From contig CALZFC010000017.1 in assembly GCA_945643635.1 (NCBI GenBank), positions 5,936,501-6,000,500 on the forward strand: 64,000 bases of DNA, written 5' to 3'. Of this stretch, positions 24,577 through 37,254 are shown in pieces. A model generated the notes under the pieces. The model had not been told where the DNA came from. It saw only the letters and a program-made list of their open reading frames with translations, and ran no database searches. Source of the stretch: Allodiplogaster sudhausi (taxonomy: Eukaryota > Nematoda > Chromadorea > Rhabditida > Diplogasteridae). Numbering within the stretch: position 1 is the stretch's first letter; every line of letters starts with the position of its first letter. A program made the translations under genes and the position numbers.

Positions 24577-24857
24577 CACGTTCTCACAGTCATCGTTGTA
24601 TTTTACATGAGAGTGATCAAACCATGGCTTCTCTAGGCGCGGATTTATGCGCTGTCATGTGTACACACATGGATACATTCCAACTCTTCGGGGCCATGTC
24701 CACCCCCATCATCACTAGCTGTAAAAAAATCCTCGGAATAATGAATCTGGCGAAAGGGAGATACATCTAAAACATCTCTCATGTGACAGATAATTCTGAA
24801 GTTGAATTTAAAAGAAAGGCATTCAGTTCTGAATTTACTGGTGAAAACCAAAAAGTT

Positions 24858-24929
24858 CTCCCGGGCCTGGAATTGAACCCGGGTCTCGCATGTGACAGAC
24901 GAGGATACTAACCACTATACTACCCGGGA
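24858..24929 (-). tRNA. tRNA-Asp (GTC), variant
   Basis: Same two changes as the 22726 copy. Confidence 0.8.
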
Positions 24930-25210
24930 CACGTTCTCTCTGTCATCGTTGTATTTTACATGAGCGTGATCAAACCACGGCTTCTCTAGGCGCGGATTTA
25001 TGCGCTGTCATGTGTACATACATGGATACATTCCAACTCTTCGGGGCCATGTCCACCCCCATCATCACTAGCTGTAAAAAAATCCTCGGAATAATGAATC
25101 TGGCGAAAGGGAGATACATTTAAAATATCTCTCATGTGACAGATAATTCTGAAGTTGAATTTAAAAGAAAGGCATTCAGTTCTGAATTTACTGGTGAAAA
25201 CCAAAAAGTT

Positions 25211-25282
25211 CTCCCGGGCCTGGAATTGAACCCGGGTCTCGCATGTGACAGACGAGGATACTAACCACTATACTACCCGGGA
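25211..25282 (-). tRNA. tRNA-Asp (GTC), variant
   Basis: Same two changes as the 22726 copy. Confidence 0.8.
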
Positions 25283-25563
25283 CACGTTCTCTCTGTCATC
25301 GTTGTATTTTACATGAGCGTGATCAAACCACGGCTTCTCTAGGCGCGGATTTATGCGCTGTCATGTGTACATACATGGATACATTCCAACTCTTCGGGGC
25401 CATGTCCACCCCCATCATCACTAGCTGTAAAAAAATCCTCGGAATAATGAATCTGGCGAAAGGGAGATACATGTAAAATATCTCTCATGTGACAGATAAT
25501 TCTGAAGTTGAATTTAAAAGAAAGGCATTCAGTTCTGAATTTACTGGTGAAAACCAAAAAGTT

Positions 25564-25635
25564 CTCCCGGGCCGGGAATTGAACCCGGGTCTCGCATGTG
25601 ACAGACGCGGATACCAACCACTATACTACCCGGGA
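25564..25635 (-). tRNA. tRNA-Asp (GTC), variant
   Basis: Last D-loop base A to G, as in the 23079 copy. Confidence 0.93.
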
Positions 25636-25917
25636 CACGTTCTCACTGTCATCGTTGTATTTTACATGAGAGTGATCAAACCACGGCTTCTCTAGGCGCG
25701 GATTTATGCGCTGTCATGTGTACATACATGGATACATTCCAACTCTTCAGGGCCATGTCCACCCCCATCATCACTAGCTGTAAAAAAAATCCTCGTAATA
25801 ATGAATCTGGCGAAAGGGAGATACATTTAAAATATCTCTCATGTGACAGATAATTCTGAAGTTGAATTTAAAAGAAAGGCATTCAGTTCTGAATTTACTG
25901 GTGAAAACCAAAAAGTT

Positions 25918-25989
25918 CTCCCGGGCCGGGAATTGAACCCGGGTCTCGCATGTGACAGACGCGGATACTAACCACTATACTACCCGGGA
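25918..25989 (-). tRNA. tRNA-Asp (GTC)
   Basis: Consensus; next start +357 bp. Confidence 0.96.
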
Positions 25990-26274
25990 CACGTTATCTC
26001 TGTCATCGTTGTATTTTACATGAGCGTGATCAAACCACGGCTTCTCTAGGCGCGGATTTATGCGCTGTCATGTGTACATATGTAGATGGATACATTCCAA
26101 CTCTTCAGGGCCATGTCCACCCCCATCATCACTAGCTGTAAAAAAATCCTCGGAATAATGAATCTGGCGAAAGGGAGATACATCTAAAACATCTCTCATG
26201 TGACAGATAATTCTGAAGTTGAATTTAAAAGAAAGGCATTCAGTTCTGAATTTGCTGGTGAAAACCAAAAAGTT

Positions 26275-26346
26275 ATCCCGGGACGGGAATTGAACCCGGG
26301 TCTCGCATGTGACAGACGCGGATACTAACCACTATACTACCCGGAA
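26275..26346 (-). tRNA. tRNA-Asp (GTC), T73 sublineage
   Basis: Discriminator T, second base T, outermost T-stem pair broken. Confidence 0.8.
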
Positions 26347-26631
26347 AAGTTCTCACTGTCATCGTTGTATATTACATGAGAGTGATCAAACCACGGCTTC
26401 TCTAGGCGCGGATTTATGCGCTGTCATGTGTACATATGTAGATGGATACATTCCAACTCTTCAGGGCCATGTCCACCCCCATCATCACTAGCTGTAAAAA
26501 AAATCCTCGTAATAATGAATCTGGCGAAAGGGAGATACATTTAAAATATCTCTCATGTGACAGATAATTCTGAAGTTGAATTTAAAAGAAAGGCATTCAG
26601 TTCTGAATTTACTGGTGAAAACCAAAAAGTT

Positions 26632-26703
26632 CTCCCGGGCCGGGAATTGAACCCGGGCCTCGCATGTGACAGACGCGGATACTAACCACTATACTACCCG
26701 GGA
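26632..26703 (-). tRNA. tRNA-Asp (GTC), variant
   Basis: Variable loop AGAC changed to AGGC; otherwise consensus. Confidence 0.93.
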
Positions 26704-26985
26704 CACGTTCTCTCTGTCATCGTTGTATTTTACATGAGCGTGATCAAACCACGGCTTCTCTAGGCGCGGATTTATGCGCTGTCATGTGTACATACATGGA
26801 TACATTCCAACTCTTCGGGGCCATGTCCATCCCCATCATCACTAGATGTAAAAAAAATCCTCGGAATAAGGAATCTGGCGAAAGGGAGATACATTTAAAA
26901 TATCTCTCATGTAACAGATAATTCTGAAGTTGAATTTAAAAGAAAGGCATTCAGTTCTGAATATACTGGTGAAAACCAAAAAGTT

Positions 26986-27057
26986 CTCCCGGGCCGGGAA
27001 TTGAACCCGGGTCTCGCATGTGACAGACGCGGATACTAACCACTATACTACCCGGGA
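26986..27057 (-). tRNA. tRNA-Asp (GTC)
   Basis: Consensus; next start +353 bp. Confidence 0.96.
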
Positions 27058-27338
27058 CACGTTCTCACTGTCATCGTTGTATTTTACATGAAAGTGATCA
27101 AACCACGGCTTCTCTATCCGCGGATTTATGCGCTGTCATGTGTACACACATGGATACATTCCAACTCTTCGGGGCCATGTCCACCCCCATCATCACTAGC
27201 TGTAAAAAAATCCTCGGAATAATGAATCTGGCGAAAGGGAGATACATTTAAAATATCTCTCATGTGACAGATAATTCTGAAGTTGAATTTAAAAGAAAGG
27301 CATTCAGTTCTGAATTTACTGGTGAAAACCAAAAAGTT

Positions 27339-27410
27339 CTCCCGGGCCGGGAATTGAACCCGGGTCTCGCATGTGACAGACGCGGATACTAACCACTATA
27401 CTACCCGGGA
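27339..27410 (-). tRNA. tRNA-Asp (GTC)
   Basis: Consensus; next start +359 bp. Confidence 0.96.
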
Positions 27411-27697
27411 CAGGTTCTCACTGTCATCGTTGTATTTTACATGAGAGTGATCAAACCACGGCTTCTCTAGGCGCGGATTTATGCGCTGTCATGTGTACAT
27501 ATGTAGATGGATACATTCCAACTCTTCAGGGCCATGTCCACCCCCATCATCACTAGCTGTAAAAAAAAATCCTCGTAATAATGAATCTGGCGAAAGGGAG
27601 ATGCATTTAAAATATCTCTCATGTGACAGATAATTCTGAAGTTGAATTTAAAAGAAAGGCATTCAGTTCTGAATTTACTGGTGAAAACCAAAAAGTT

Positions 27698-27769
27698 CTC
27701 ATGGGCCGGGAATTGAACCCGGGTCTCGCATGTGACAGACGCGGATACTAACCACTATACTACCCGGGA
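27698..27769 (-). tRNA. tRNA-Asp (GTC), damaged acceptor
   Basis: The 3' acceptor strand reads CCCATGA instead of CCCGGGA, breaking two acceptor pairs. Confidence 0.75.
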
Positions 27770-28056
27770 CACGTTCTCACTGTCATCGTTGTATTTTACA
27801 TGAGAGTGATCAAACCACGGCTTCTCTAGGCGCGAATTTATGCGCTGTCATGTGTACATATGTAGATGGATACATTCCAACTCTTCAGGGCCATGTCCAC
27901 CCCCATCATCACTAGCTGTAAAAAAAAATCCTCGTAATAATGAATCTGGCGAAAGGGAGATACATTTAAAATATCTCTCATGTGACAGATAATTCTGAAG
28001 TTGAATTTAAAAGAAAGGCATTCAGTTCTGAATTTACTGGTGAAAACCAAAAAGTT

Positions 28057-28128
28057 CTCCCGGGCCGGGAATTGAACCCGGGTCTCGCATGTGACAGACG
28101 CGGATACTAACCACTATACTACCCGGAA
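28057..28128 (-). tRNA. tRNA-Asp (GTC), variant
   Basis: Second base C to T. Confidence 0.93.
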
Positions 28129-28414
28129 AAGTTCTCACTGTCATCGTTGTATTTTACATGAGAGTGATCAAACCACGGCTTCTCTAGGCGCGGATTTATG
28201 CGCTGTCATGTGTACATATGTAGATGGATACATTCCAACTCTTCAGGGCCATGTCCACCCCCATCATCACTAGCTGTAAAAAAAAATCCTCGTAATAATG
28301 AATCTGGCGAAAGGGAGATACATTTAAAATATCTCTCATGTGACAGATAATTCTGAAGTTGAATTTAAAAGAAAGGCATTCAGTTCTGAATTTACTGGTG
28401 AAAACCAAAAAGTT

Positions 28415-28486
28415 CTCCCGGGCCGGGAATTGAACCCGGGTCTCGCATGTGACAGACGCGGATACTAACCACTATACTACCCGGGA
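28415..28486 (-). tRNA. tRNA-Asp (GTC)
   Basis: Consensus; next start +353 bp. Confidence 0.96.
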
Positions 28487-28767
28487 CACGTTCTCACTGT
28501 CATCGTTGTATTTTACATGAAAGTGATCAAACCACGGCTTCTCTATCCGCGGATTTATGCGCTGTCATGTGTACACACATGGATACATTCCAACTCTTCG
28601 GGGCCATGTCCACCCCCATCATCACTAGCTGTAAAAAAATCCTCGGAATAATGAATCTGGCGAAAGGGAGATACATCTAAAATATCTCTCATGTGACAGA
28701 TAATTCTGAAGTTGAATTTAAAAGAAAGGCATTCAGTTCTGAATTTACTGGTGAAAACCAAAAAGTT

Positions 28768-28839
28768 CTCCCGGGCCGGGAATTGAACCCGGGTCTCGCA
28801 TGTGACAGACGCGGATACTAACCACTATACTACCCGGGA
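28768..28839 (-). tRNA. tRNA-Asp (GTC)
   Basis: Consensus; next start +359 bp. Confidence 0.96.
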
Positions 28840-29126
28840 CACGTTCTCACTGTCATCGTTGTATTTTACATGAGAGTGATCAAACCACGGCTTCTCTAGG
28901 CGCGGATTTATGCGCTGTCATGTGTACATATGTAGATGGATACATTCCAACTCTTCAGGGCCATGTCCACCCCCATCATCACTAGCTGTAAAAAAAAATC
29001 CTCGTAATAATGAATCTGGCGAAAGGGAGATACATTTAAAATATCTCTCATGTGACAGATAATTCTGAAGTTGAATTTAAAAGAAAGGCATTCAGTTCTG
29101 AATTTACTGGTGAAAACCAAAAAGTT

Positions 29127-29198
29127 CTCCCGGGCCGGGAATTGAACCCGGGTCTCGCATGTGACAGACGCGGATACTAACCACTATACTACCCGGGA
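29127..29198 (-). tRNA. tRNA-Asp (GTC)
   Basis: Consensus; next start +353 bp. Confidence 0.96.
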
Positions 29199-29479
29199 CA
29201 CGTTCTCACTGTCATCGTTGTATTTTACATGAAAGTGATCAAACCACGGCTTCTCTATCCGCGGATTTATGCGCTGTCATGTGTACACACATGGATACAT
29301 TCCAACTCTTCGGGGCCATGTCCACCCCCATCATCACTAGCTGTAAAAAAATCCTCGGAATAATGAATCTGGCGAAAGGGAGATACATCTAAAATATCTC
29401 TCATGTGACAGATAATTCTGAAGTTGAATTTAAAAGAAAGGCATTCAGTTCTGAATTTGCTGGTGAAAACCAAAAAGTT

Positions 29480-29551
29480 ATCCCGGGACGGGAATTGAAC
29501 CCGGGTCTCGCATGTGACAGACGCGGATACTAACCACTATACTACCCGGAA
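29480..29551 (-). tRNA. tRNA-Asp (GTC), T73 sublineage
   Basis: Discriminator T, second base T, outermost T-stem pair broken. Confidence 0.8.
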
Positions 29552-29837
29552 AAGTTCTCACTGTCATCGTTGTATTTTACATGAGAGTGATCAAACCACG
29601 GCTTCTCTAGGCGCGGATTTATGCGCTGTCATGTGTACATATGTAGATGGATACATTCCAACTCTTCAGGGCCATGTCCACCCCCATCATCACTAGCTGT
29701 AAAAAAAAATCCTCGTAATAATGAATCTGGCGAAAGGGAGATACATTTAAAATATCTCTCATGTGACAGATAATTCTGAAGTTGAATTTAAAAGAAAGGC
29801 ATTCAGTTCTGAATTTACTGGTGAAAACCAAAAAGTT

Positions 29838-29909
29838 CTCCCTTGCCGGGAATTGAACCCGGGTCTCGCATGTGACAGACGCGGATACTAACCACTATAC
29901 TACCCGGGA
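29838..29909 (-). tRNA. tRNA-Asp (GTC), damaged acceptor
   Basis: The 3' acceptor strand reads CAAGGGA instead of CCCGGGA, breaking two acceptor pairs. Confidence 0.75.
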
Positions 29910-30189
29910 CACGTTCTCTCTGTCATCGTTGTATTTTACATGAGCGTGATCAAACCACGGCTTCTCTAGGCGCGGATTTATGCGCTGTCATGTGTACATA
30001 CATGGATACATTCCAACTCTTCGGGGCCATGTCCATCCCCATCATCACTAGATGTAAAAAATTCTCGGAATAAGGAATCTGGCGAAAGGGAGATACATTT
30101 AAAATATCTCTCATGTAACAGATAATTCTGAAGTTGAATTTAAAAGAAAGGCATTCAGTTCTGAATTTACTGGTGAAAACCAAAAAGTT

Positions 30190-30261
30190 CTCCCGGGCCG
30201 GGAATTGAACCCGGGTCTCGCATGTGACAGACGCGGATACTAACCACTATACTACCCGGGA
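30190..30261 (-). tRNA. tRNA-Asp (GTC), last before transposon
   Basis: Consensus; its unit is split by the insertion 93 bp upstream of the gene. Confidence 0.96.
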
Positions 30262-30354
30262 CACGTTCTCACTGTCATCGTTGTATTTTACATGAGAGTG
30301 ATCAAACCACGGCTTCTCTAGGCGCGGATTTATGCGCTGTCATGTGTACATATG

Positions 30355-32046
30355 ACGCGATTTGCGAGAGAATCAAAAAGAGTCAAGCTGCCCGGGGACC
30401 CGGCCGAAATCGTGCAGCTTGGAATTTGTTCAAAAGTTCATTTTAGGTACTTTTTGATCTCAGGAATCGATTGGGCGTGGTCTAGGCTTCTGAAAATGAC
30501 TTTCTCTTCTGCTATGAAGGCTTGAATTATTGGGCTCGCCGCGTCTGGAGGCGAGTCGGATGCACGTCTGAGCTCACTGCGCCGCAGTTTGTTGAGATAT
30601 AGAAATGAAATTTTGCATGCTAATAGGCAAGATATTGTTCTAAACAACAAAAAAATAAAAAAGTGAAAATTTTCAACTTTCAATTTTTTATAGATTTTTA
30701 TGTTTGAGGGAGCACAGACAACGTGTTTCTCATTTTAGTAGAACCGAACCTATACAGATGTATTGAGCATGAAAAGAGCTTTCGAATGCACTATTGGGTT
30801 TAGGAAACTTAGGATGCGCTGAAGTTTCCTAAGCCATTATCCCGGTGCGGCTGTCCAAATCAGCACGTCCGCGTCCGCATCCTGGCCGCGCAGTCTCGCA
30901 CGCAGATATCAGAAGGCTTCTTTTAGACTTCTATACTATTTGTTTGTCACTTTTGACTTTAATCTATGTTGTCATGCATGCGCTGAACGTATTGGCATTT
31001 TTTAATAACAATCAAACATATGGAACGATGAATTGAATAGTAATGTCAATTACTTACGAATCTTTTTCACGGGCACTTCTGACTCACTATCTTCTACGAA
31101 TAAGTCATGCTTCATCTGGTCAATCTGCTCGAAGATCTCCATTTCTTCATCCATAGCAACTTCTTCGTAATCGGAATCAGATTCTTCAAATGCGTTGCAG
31201 CTCCTTTTTTGATCTGGCTGAGTCTGTAGGAGGCGTAGGTGTCGTACCACGATACCGTGTGCTTGTTGAGTTGTCGGGATTTGACCAGGGCGGAATTTGG
31301 GCCGATGGTTTACGGTGGAAGCCTTCATTTGTTTCACAATCCTTGCAGCGTCAGCTCTCGTTTGTGCCTTCCAACATTGCTCGGTGGCTGCCTAAAGATT
31401 CCACATTTTTTTCAACATCATTTAATTTTCATTCCGGATTTCATCATTTAATTCCAAGCTGATTGCGGATTTAATAATTATTAAAAATATAAACGGTAAT
31501 TATAAATTTTATAATAGCTAATTGTTGAATGCACGAATCATTAAGAGCAAGTACCACGATGAATGCCTTTGCCTCGGGGTCAATCGCCGGCCGGTTGCTC
31601 GATTTCAGAGCAAATCCACGTTCCAACTGTTCCACTTCCACTCCGATTGCTGTTCCCGATAGAATATCGAATGCTGAGGTTGCTTGGAGCGCGCCGACCG
31701 TTTCAGCACGAGAAGCGAACTGGGAGAGAACGTAATCGGTCAGGGTTTCTCGCTCTAATACTGGATGATGATCTTCGAGAAGCTCGTGTCTTTCGAAATC
31801 GGTATAGCTGGTAAATTCTCTTGAGCAGAATTCTTCCCGGCATCGGAATATTGGGGCATCAGTAGCTGGGGACCGGGCGGCAGGTGAACGTGATCTTTTC
31901 CCACCCCAGAATGCATCATCTCCAGCAGTGAAACCGCCTTCGCGTATCAATTGGAGAGATGAGTCGACTGGGTTCAAGCGGGAAACATCATCTACCCGCC
32001 CCTCCCCGATGCCGAAATGCTTGTATGCTCGTAGAGCGTCCTTCTC
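30355..32046. repeat. left terminal inverted repeat of transposon
   Basis: Matches 36258-37949 in reverse complement with only scattered substitutions. The outer 695 bp (30355-31049) shows no recognisable gene; the inner part contains the last two exons of the transposase-like gene. Small open frames in the outer part recur in both arms but have no recognised product. Confidence 0.93.
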
Positions 32047-35000
32047 GAAAGTGACGTGGGACAGCTTAGAGATTGCATCCATTGAGGTGGCCTTGGTGAC
32101 AGACGTGCGAAGTCCGCAAAAGACGACTGATGTACCAGAAAGTGGAGTGCCGGATAGAATGGCCTCTACAAGTTGAAGAGGCGTTGCCACATCGTATCCG
32201 GCGTCGCATCGCTCGACCGCCTTTCTCTTTGCCTGCAGATTTTTGTTTAGTCTCTTAAGGAAGCAATTATATCCACTTTTGATAAGTCTTACGATTTATT
32301 GAATAAGTACCTGAGCAGCCATTCTGTCACAGGCGTCTTTGCCACATTGAGGCTCGAAAAATGAATAGTCCTTGACAGTAGCGACATCGTTTTTCTTATT
32401 GTGCTCATGCAAGAACGCCATTAGCCCAGCGCTTCGATAACACCCTATAAAATAATAACATGGGATAATGAAAAAGATACCTAGCCAGTACCTGCACAAT
32501 CGCTACGCAGCGTCACGGTCTCAATTCCTTCACAGCGTAGCTGCTGTAGTGCGTAAGAAAGAGTGGCTGCAACAGCCGCCGAGTCCTGCATCAGACAATT
32601 TAGAAGGCGCAGATGGTGTATTTAATAATTACTACGTGTCTGTTTCATTTACTTCTAATATATTTCATACAAAGAGATCATAGAATTTGCATACATCCAT
32701 GAATGGGCATGCATACCTGCTTAATTGTCTCTTCGAAGATGAAGAAGAATGTATGCTGCCTGAAGACATCCGCATCAACAGATAGTGAATGGATGATATG
32801 CCACGAGATTCCCTTAAAAATTAGTGAATCTCAGACGTACAACGACAGCCAAAACTTACCTTCTTCCCGAAGTAGGCAGACTGTACCTCTCGGCTAAACC
32901 GTGCAAGGTATTTCTGAGCCCAGTCACAGGTAACAAGTGCACTCTTGCGGATTAGGTTATGTACAATTTCCGCTTTAATGAGTGCCGAGTGAGCAGAGCG
33001 TACGACGTGATAACGGAATAGTTGAATGTCGTTCCAGTATATTTTTTCATATTCCAAAGCGTCTTTTCCATCATCACTAAACATAAACTAATGATAAATT
33101 CACCCATTTAATTTAGAATAACATGACTAACGGCATCTCATTTGCAAATAATGAAAGACTCTCCAGAACAAAAGTCCGAATCGTTTCAACCTCGGCGCAG
33201 CTGAAAATTTTCTAAACTGTAAAAACATACCATTCCAAGCGTATGAAAAAGTCACCTTTCGCATTCAACGACATGAGTATGGTCGCAAGATGAATGAAAT
33301 TCCGAATGCGTTGGATCGCTCAAAGCGTGGGTCGCGCAGTGAGAAGCACAGCTTAAGAATAGAATGACAGAAATTAAAGCTTCCTTATTTACACTGTCGT
33401 ACTTTGACTGTAGAGTAACATGCACACGATAGTCAGAGCGCAGATAGCTCCGTGCTAGCGAAAGACGACGCTTAAGAGCGGCTGCCGTGTCGTTGTCAAT
33501 GCCCCGCTTCGCAACCACATGCTCTATCAAATCCTTTAACTTGTCGAAGGCCTGGAATTTAATTGCTGATATTTTTACGAAGATATTTATTTAACGTTTT
33601 TTTTGGATAAATTGTTTACCTCAAGAGCGCACACCAATGTTTCATCTACGCAAGATAGGCTTCGCCGTTTAATGGGCAATACTATGTCGATTATCTTCAG
33701 GGCAGTTGATCGGGATAGCAATTGCTGAGGCAGATTTCGTTCCTCACACATCTTCGTGAGCATGCTGGTTATGTTAATCAGAGTCCCATCAGAACGCTTT
33801 ACTTCCCTTTCACCGAAAGGAAGGCCGGCTGCTGCGACAGAGCTGCAAATTTATTGTCTTAAATATTCTCCTTTTTTGTTCTCATTACATACCTCATCAG
33901 GAATGTCACATATTCTCGTACCGCCTTCTTATCATAGCGACATCGGACAATTGGCTCCTTCTGGGAATGTATCTAGCTAGGGGTATGATGTTCACTATCC
34001 TTGATGATCATCTAAATCAAACCTCCGGTTTGGTTCCGCTTGCCGCTAGTCTTTTTGCTTTGTAGTAAAAGTATGAGGAGACGTCGATATATCCCTTGAT
34101 CTGAAATTTAGATTCCCATTCCTCATTCCTCTCACAAATAATCTGCGTAAAAATCACGATAATAGTTGAGGTAAAATAACAACAAAAATTACTGGTTTAC
34201 GAGATGTTGAAAAGTTTTACTCCTGTTACTCAAACCTGATCGTATGGAAGGCTAGTGACGGTAGCAAGCGCATACAGCTTCTCATCTCTTGTCCCTGCGG
34301 AATAGAATACAAGTGCAGCATCTTCAAGCAGTCTTGTCAAATTACCCTGAAAGTTGCATAAATTTAATGCAATTTCTTTTGGCTTATCAACGCTCATTGA
34401 AATATTCAAAGCTAACATTGACAGAGTTCTTCTGCATTCTAAGAAGATCGGGTCTAATAGCAAGATGTTTGAGCTCTTCTTTTGCTTCAGGTGCATAGAC
34501 TTCGCACACGCTCTCCAGAATCTTTCTTACTCCTACTGCCTTTCGCTGCTTCGTCTTCTCACATGTTTGAGACCATTCTGTCCTTCTATCGAGTTTCACC
34601 AGATTTAACGAATCCGCCAACGCCTGGACTCGCTCCTTGACCTTAAAGACTTCCGACACAATTGCATGCTTCGTTGAGATTGGATGTGCGAAAGAAGTTT
34701 TTTTTAGATAGCGACAGACTTAATTAATTCTCGTGCGTCGCGTACTTATCAGCTCCCTGTTTTGAAAATCACTCATAAAAACCTTGGGATCAGCAGTGCT
34801 TGGCGTCTTCTTCTGATATTTCAATTTAGGCACACCCGAATTCTGGTTCGATTCGCCATCAGAGTTTGAGCTAGATGTTTCTTCTTCGGATTCATCTAGG
34901 AGTGATACCTAAAAAAGGTATGATCTATCGCGGAGGCATTTAAGACGACTAGAGCACCTGTGTCGCAGAAGGAGTGTCTGAACGAATTTCGTCCCTATGA

Positions 35001-35838
35001 ACGGCGCACCATCCTTAAAGAGCGATATGTATACCTGCTGGAAATAAATAGATGTAAAACATACGAGATCCTGGCCATATGTGTATTTTCGCCTTCTGGA
35101 GGAGACGCATAGTATCCCTGCGATCCACAGACGATGAATGGGGAACCGTCTTTGCCTTTCTATGACCATCCTGGGCACTGCAGCAGTAATTGGTTTTCTG
35201 AAAGAGAATGACAAGCTCCTCATGCGTATATGCAGAAAAGTGAATTGAATTTTCACCTTATGAACTGCATGCCTGAATCGTTGCTCGTCCCAACCAACTC
35301 CCAATTCATACAAATGGGCTTCGCAAACGCAGGAATTCAACGCATCTTCAGGCTTAAACATACTTTTTTATGTTGTTTCGTTTGGGCAACTGATGATTCT
35401 GATGATAAATAGTTTACAGGATTTTGCCAATCGTAGTATTTTGCAATTCCTCTATTAAACAGCAGATCTGCCAGGTTACTGCATCCAAAGAGTTCCACTG
35501 TAGCATCTTCCACGAGTGTATTGATCCTAAAATATAAGTGCAAAGTATGATACAGCTTTGCTTTAATTTAGTATGACATTAACAGAACTACGCATCCTTC
35601 ATAAACAGCTCATTTACATGATATATTTACTAGCATTTATAATCACTGACGTATGCGGAGATATAAATATTTTTGTTCATTTTTCAGCATTTTTAATCTC
35701 AAAGTTTGCAATACCTATTTGTATTAAATCGTCTTGATATAGAACTGACCTGATAAGAGACCCGTCACATTCTCGAGGACGCCAGCGATGCAGAACAGAT
35801 ATAGACGGGGAAAACCCACGTGAAACGAAACAGCTCAT
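31050..35838 (-). CDS. transposase-like protein, 18 exons, 1108 aa
   Basis: Joined exons: 35838-35750, 35526-35418, 35352-35257, 35197-35065, 35013-34958, 34908-34746, 34718-34417, 34346-34236, 34142-34023, 33960-33893, 33842-33620, 33551-33256, 33076-32860, 32812-32717, 32585-32492, 32444-32311, 32232-31555, 31391-31050. Every join keeps phase, with no internal stop; introns start GT and end AG, several with TTAAG acceptors. Visible parts: Cys/His-rich N-terminal region (CVC at 74-76, CC at 103-104, WCAVH at 144-148); acidic stretch near 165; C/H cluster at 579-587; DWAQK (D640); FGKKGISWH across exons 13/14; RSDCAGCY (D722); EPQCGKDACDR (E755, D761, D764); C2H2 finger C900, C905, H918, H924; acidic tail ending in basic KKIRK. 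The D...D...E/D series suggests a DDE/D transposase (inference). From memory, proteins with these motifs are widespread but unnamed in invertebrates. The start is the first ATG giving an open joined frame; exon 1 is the least certain. Confidence 0.8.
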
Positions 35839-36257
35839 TCCTGATACCGATCAAAAAACCGTTATAATTTTTCAATTTAAGCGTAAAGTGAAAAGTTTAA
35901 CTGCGTTGTTTCGGTCCCGAGGGTTGAGAGAGTTATGAGAGGATGACTGAAGACAACCGCATGAGAAGCAGACGAAGGAACGAAGTGAAGTGAGCTCTCC
36001 GGTTAGAAGAAAATTAGCGTTATGAAATAGGCGAGACTTACGTGCGCTAGTATTCTAATTACAATAACAACGCAAATCTAGCCCTGCTACGAGACTCACA
36101 AAAATAGTATGAGATGAAAGGAAACGAAAGATCCATAAACTCAACTCGATCAGAATGTTAACAAAATGTTGAAAACATCATCATGTGTATGTATGAAATA
36201 TATTTAATATGTTTTTTATGCCGAAAACATTCAGTGTAAACATGTCAACATAAAATA
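35839..36257 (-). promoter_or_regulatory. presumed transposase 5' region
   Basis: AT-rich DNA between the transposase start and the right inverted repeat. It is the only place in the element for a promoter. I see no clear TATA box and no other gene. Confidence 0.35.
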
Positions 36258-37254
36258 GAGAAGGACGCTCTACGAGCATACAAGCATTTCGGCATCGGGG
36301 AGGGGCGGGTAGATGATGTTTCCCGCTTGAACCCAGTCGACTCATCTCTCCAATTGATACGCGAAGGCGGTTTCACTGCTGGAGATGATGCATTCTGGGG
36401 TGGGAAAAGTTCACGTTCACCTGCCGCCCGGTCCCCAGCTACTGATGCCCCAATATTCCGATGCCGGGAAGAATTCTGCTCAAGAGAATTTACCAGCTAT
36501 ACCGATTTCGAAAGACACGAGCTTCTCGAAGATCATCATCCAGTATTAGAGCGAGAAACCCTGACCGATTACGTTCTCTCCCAGTTCGCTTCTCGTGCTG
36601 AAACGGTCGGCGCGCTCCAAGCAACCTCAGCATTCGATATTCTATCGGGAACAGCAATCGGAGTGGAAGTGGAACAGTTGGAACGTGGATTTGCTCTGAA
36701 ATCCAGCAACCGGCCGGCGATTGACCCCGAGGCAAAGGCATTCATCGTGGTACTTGCTTTTAATGATTCGTGCATTCAACAATTAGCTATTATAAAATTT
36801 ATAATTACCGTTTATATTTTTAATAATTATTAAATCCGCAATCAGCTTGGAATTAAATGATGAAATCCGGAATAAAAATTAAATGATGTTGAAAAAAATG
36901 TGGAATCTTTAGGCAGCCACCGAGCAATGTTGGAAGGCACAAACGAGAGCTGACGCTGCAAGGATTGTGAAACAAATGAAGGCTTCCACCGTAAACCATC
37001 GGCCCAAATTCCGCCCTGGTCAAATCCCGATAACTCAACAAGCACACGGTATCGTGGTACGACACCTACGCCTCCTACAGACTCAGCCAGATCAAAAAAG
37101 GAGCTGCAACGCATTTGAAGAATCTGATTCCGATTACGAAGAAGTTGCTATGGATGAAGAAATGGAGATCTTCGAGCAGATTGACCAGATGAAGCATGAC
37201 TTATTCGTAGAAGATAGTGAGTCAGAAGTGCCCGTGAAAAAGATTCGTAAGTAA
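36258..37254 (+). pseudogene. 3' fragment of transposase gene in right arm
   Basis: Mirror copy of the end of exon 17 (36258-36749, donor ATCGTG/GTACTT kept) and all of exon 18 (36913-37254, acceptor CTTTAG kept). It stays in frame to the same stop. It has the C2H2 finger and the acidic/basic tail but no DDE-like part and no start of its own. It exists because the inverted repeat reaches into the gene. Confidence 0.85.

Larger units (their letters stand above)
9442..30354 (-). repeat. tRNA-Asp tandem array, leftward block A
   Basis: The same unit in the opposite orientation, 58 complete-length tRNA copies plus a 5' fragment at the inversion point. Unit length is mostly 351-359 bp; four units are longer (381, 403, 399, 398 bp) because a piece of the spacer around ATGGATACATTCC is duplicated. 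Copies here are more varied than in the rightward block, and several variant tRNAs recur at intervals of five or six units. Confidence 0.97.

Noticed and set aside
30438..30683. 81-residue frame (MKVENFHFFIF...) in the outer transposon arm, mirrored at 37621-37866
   Set aside because: Conserved only because the arms are copies; AT-rich start, no motif, and it lies downstream of the transposase stop. Kept as possible but unsupported.
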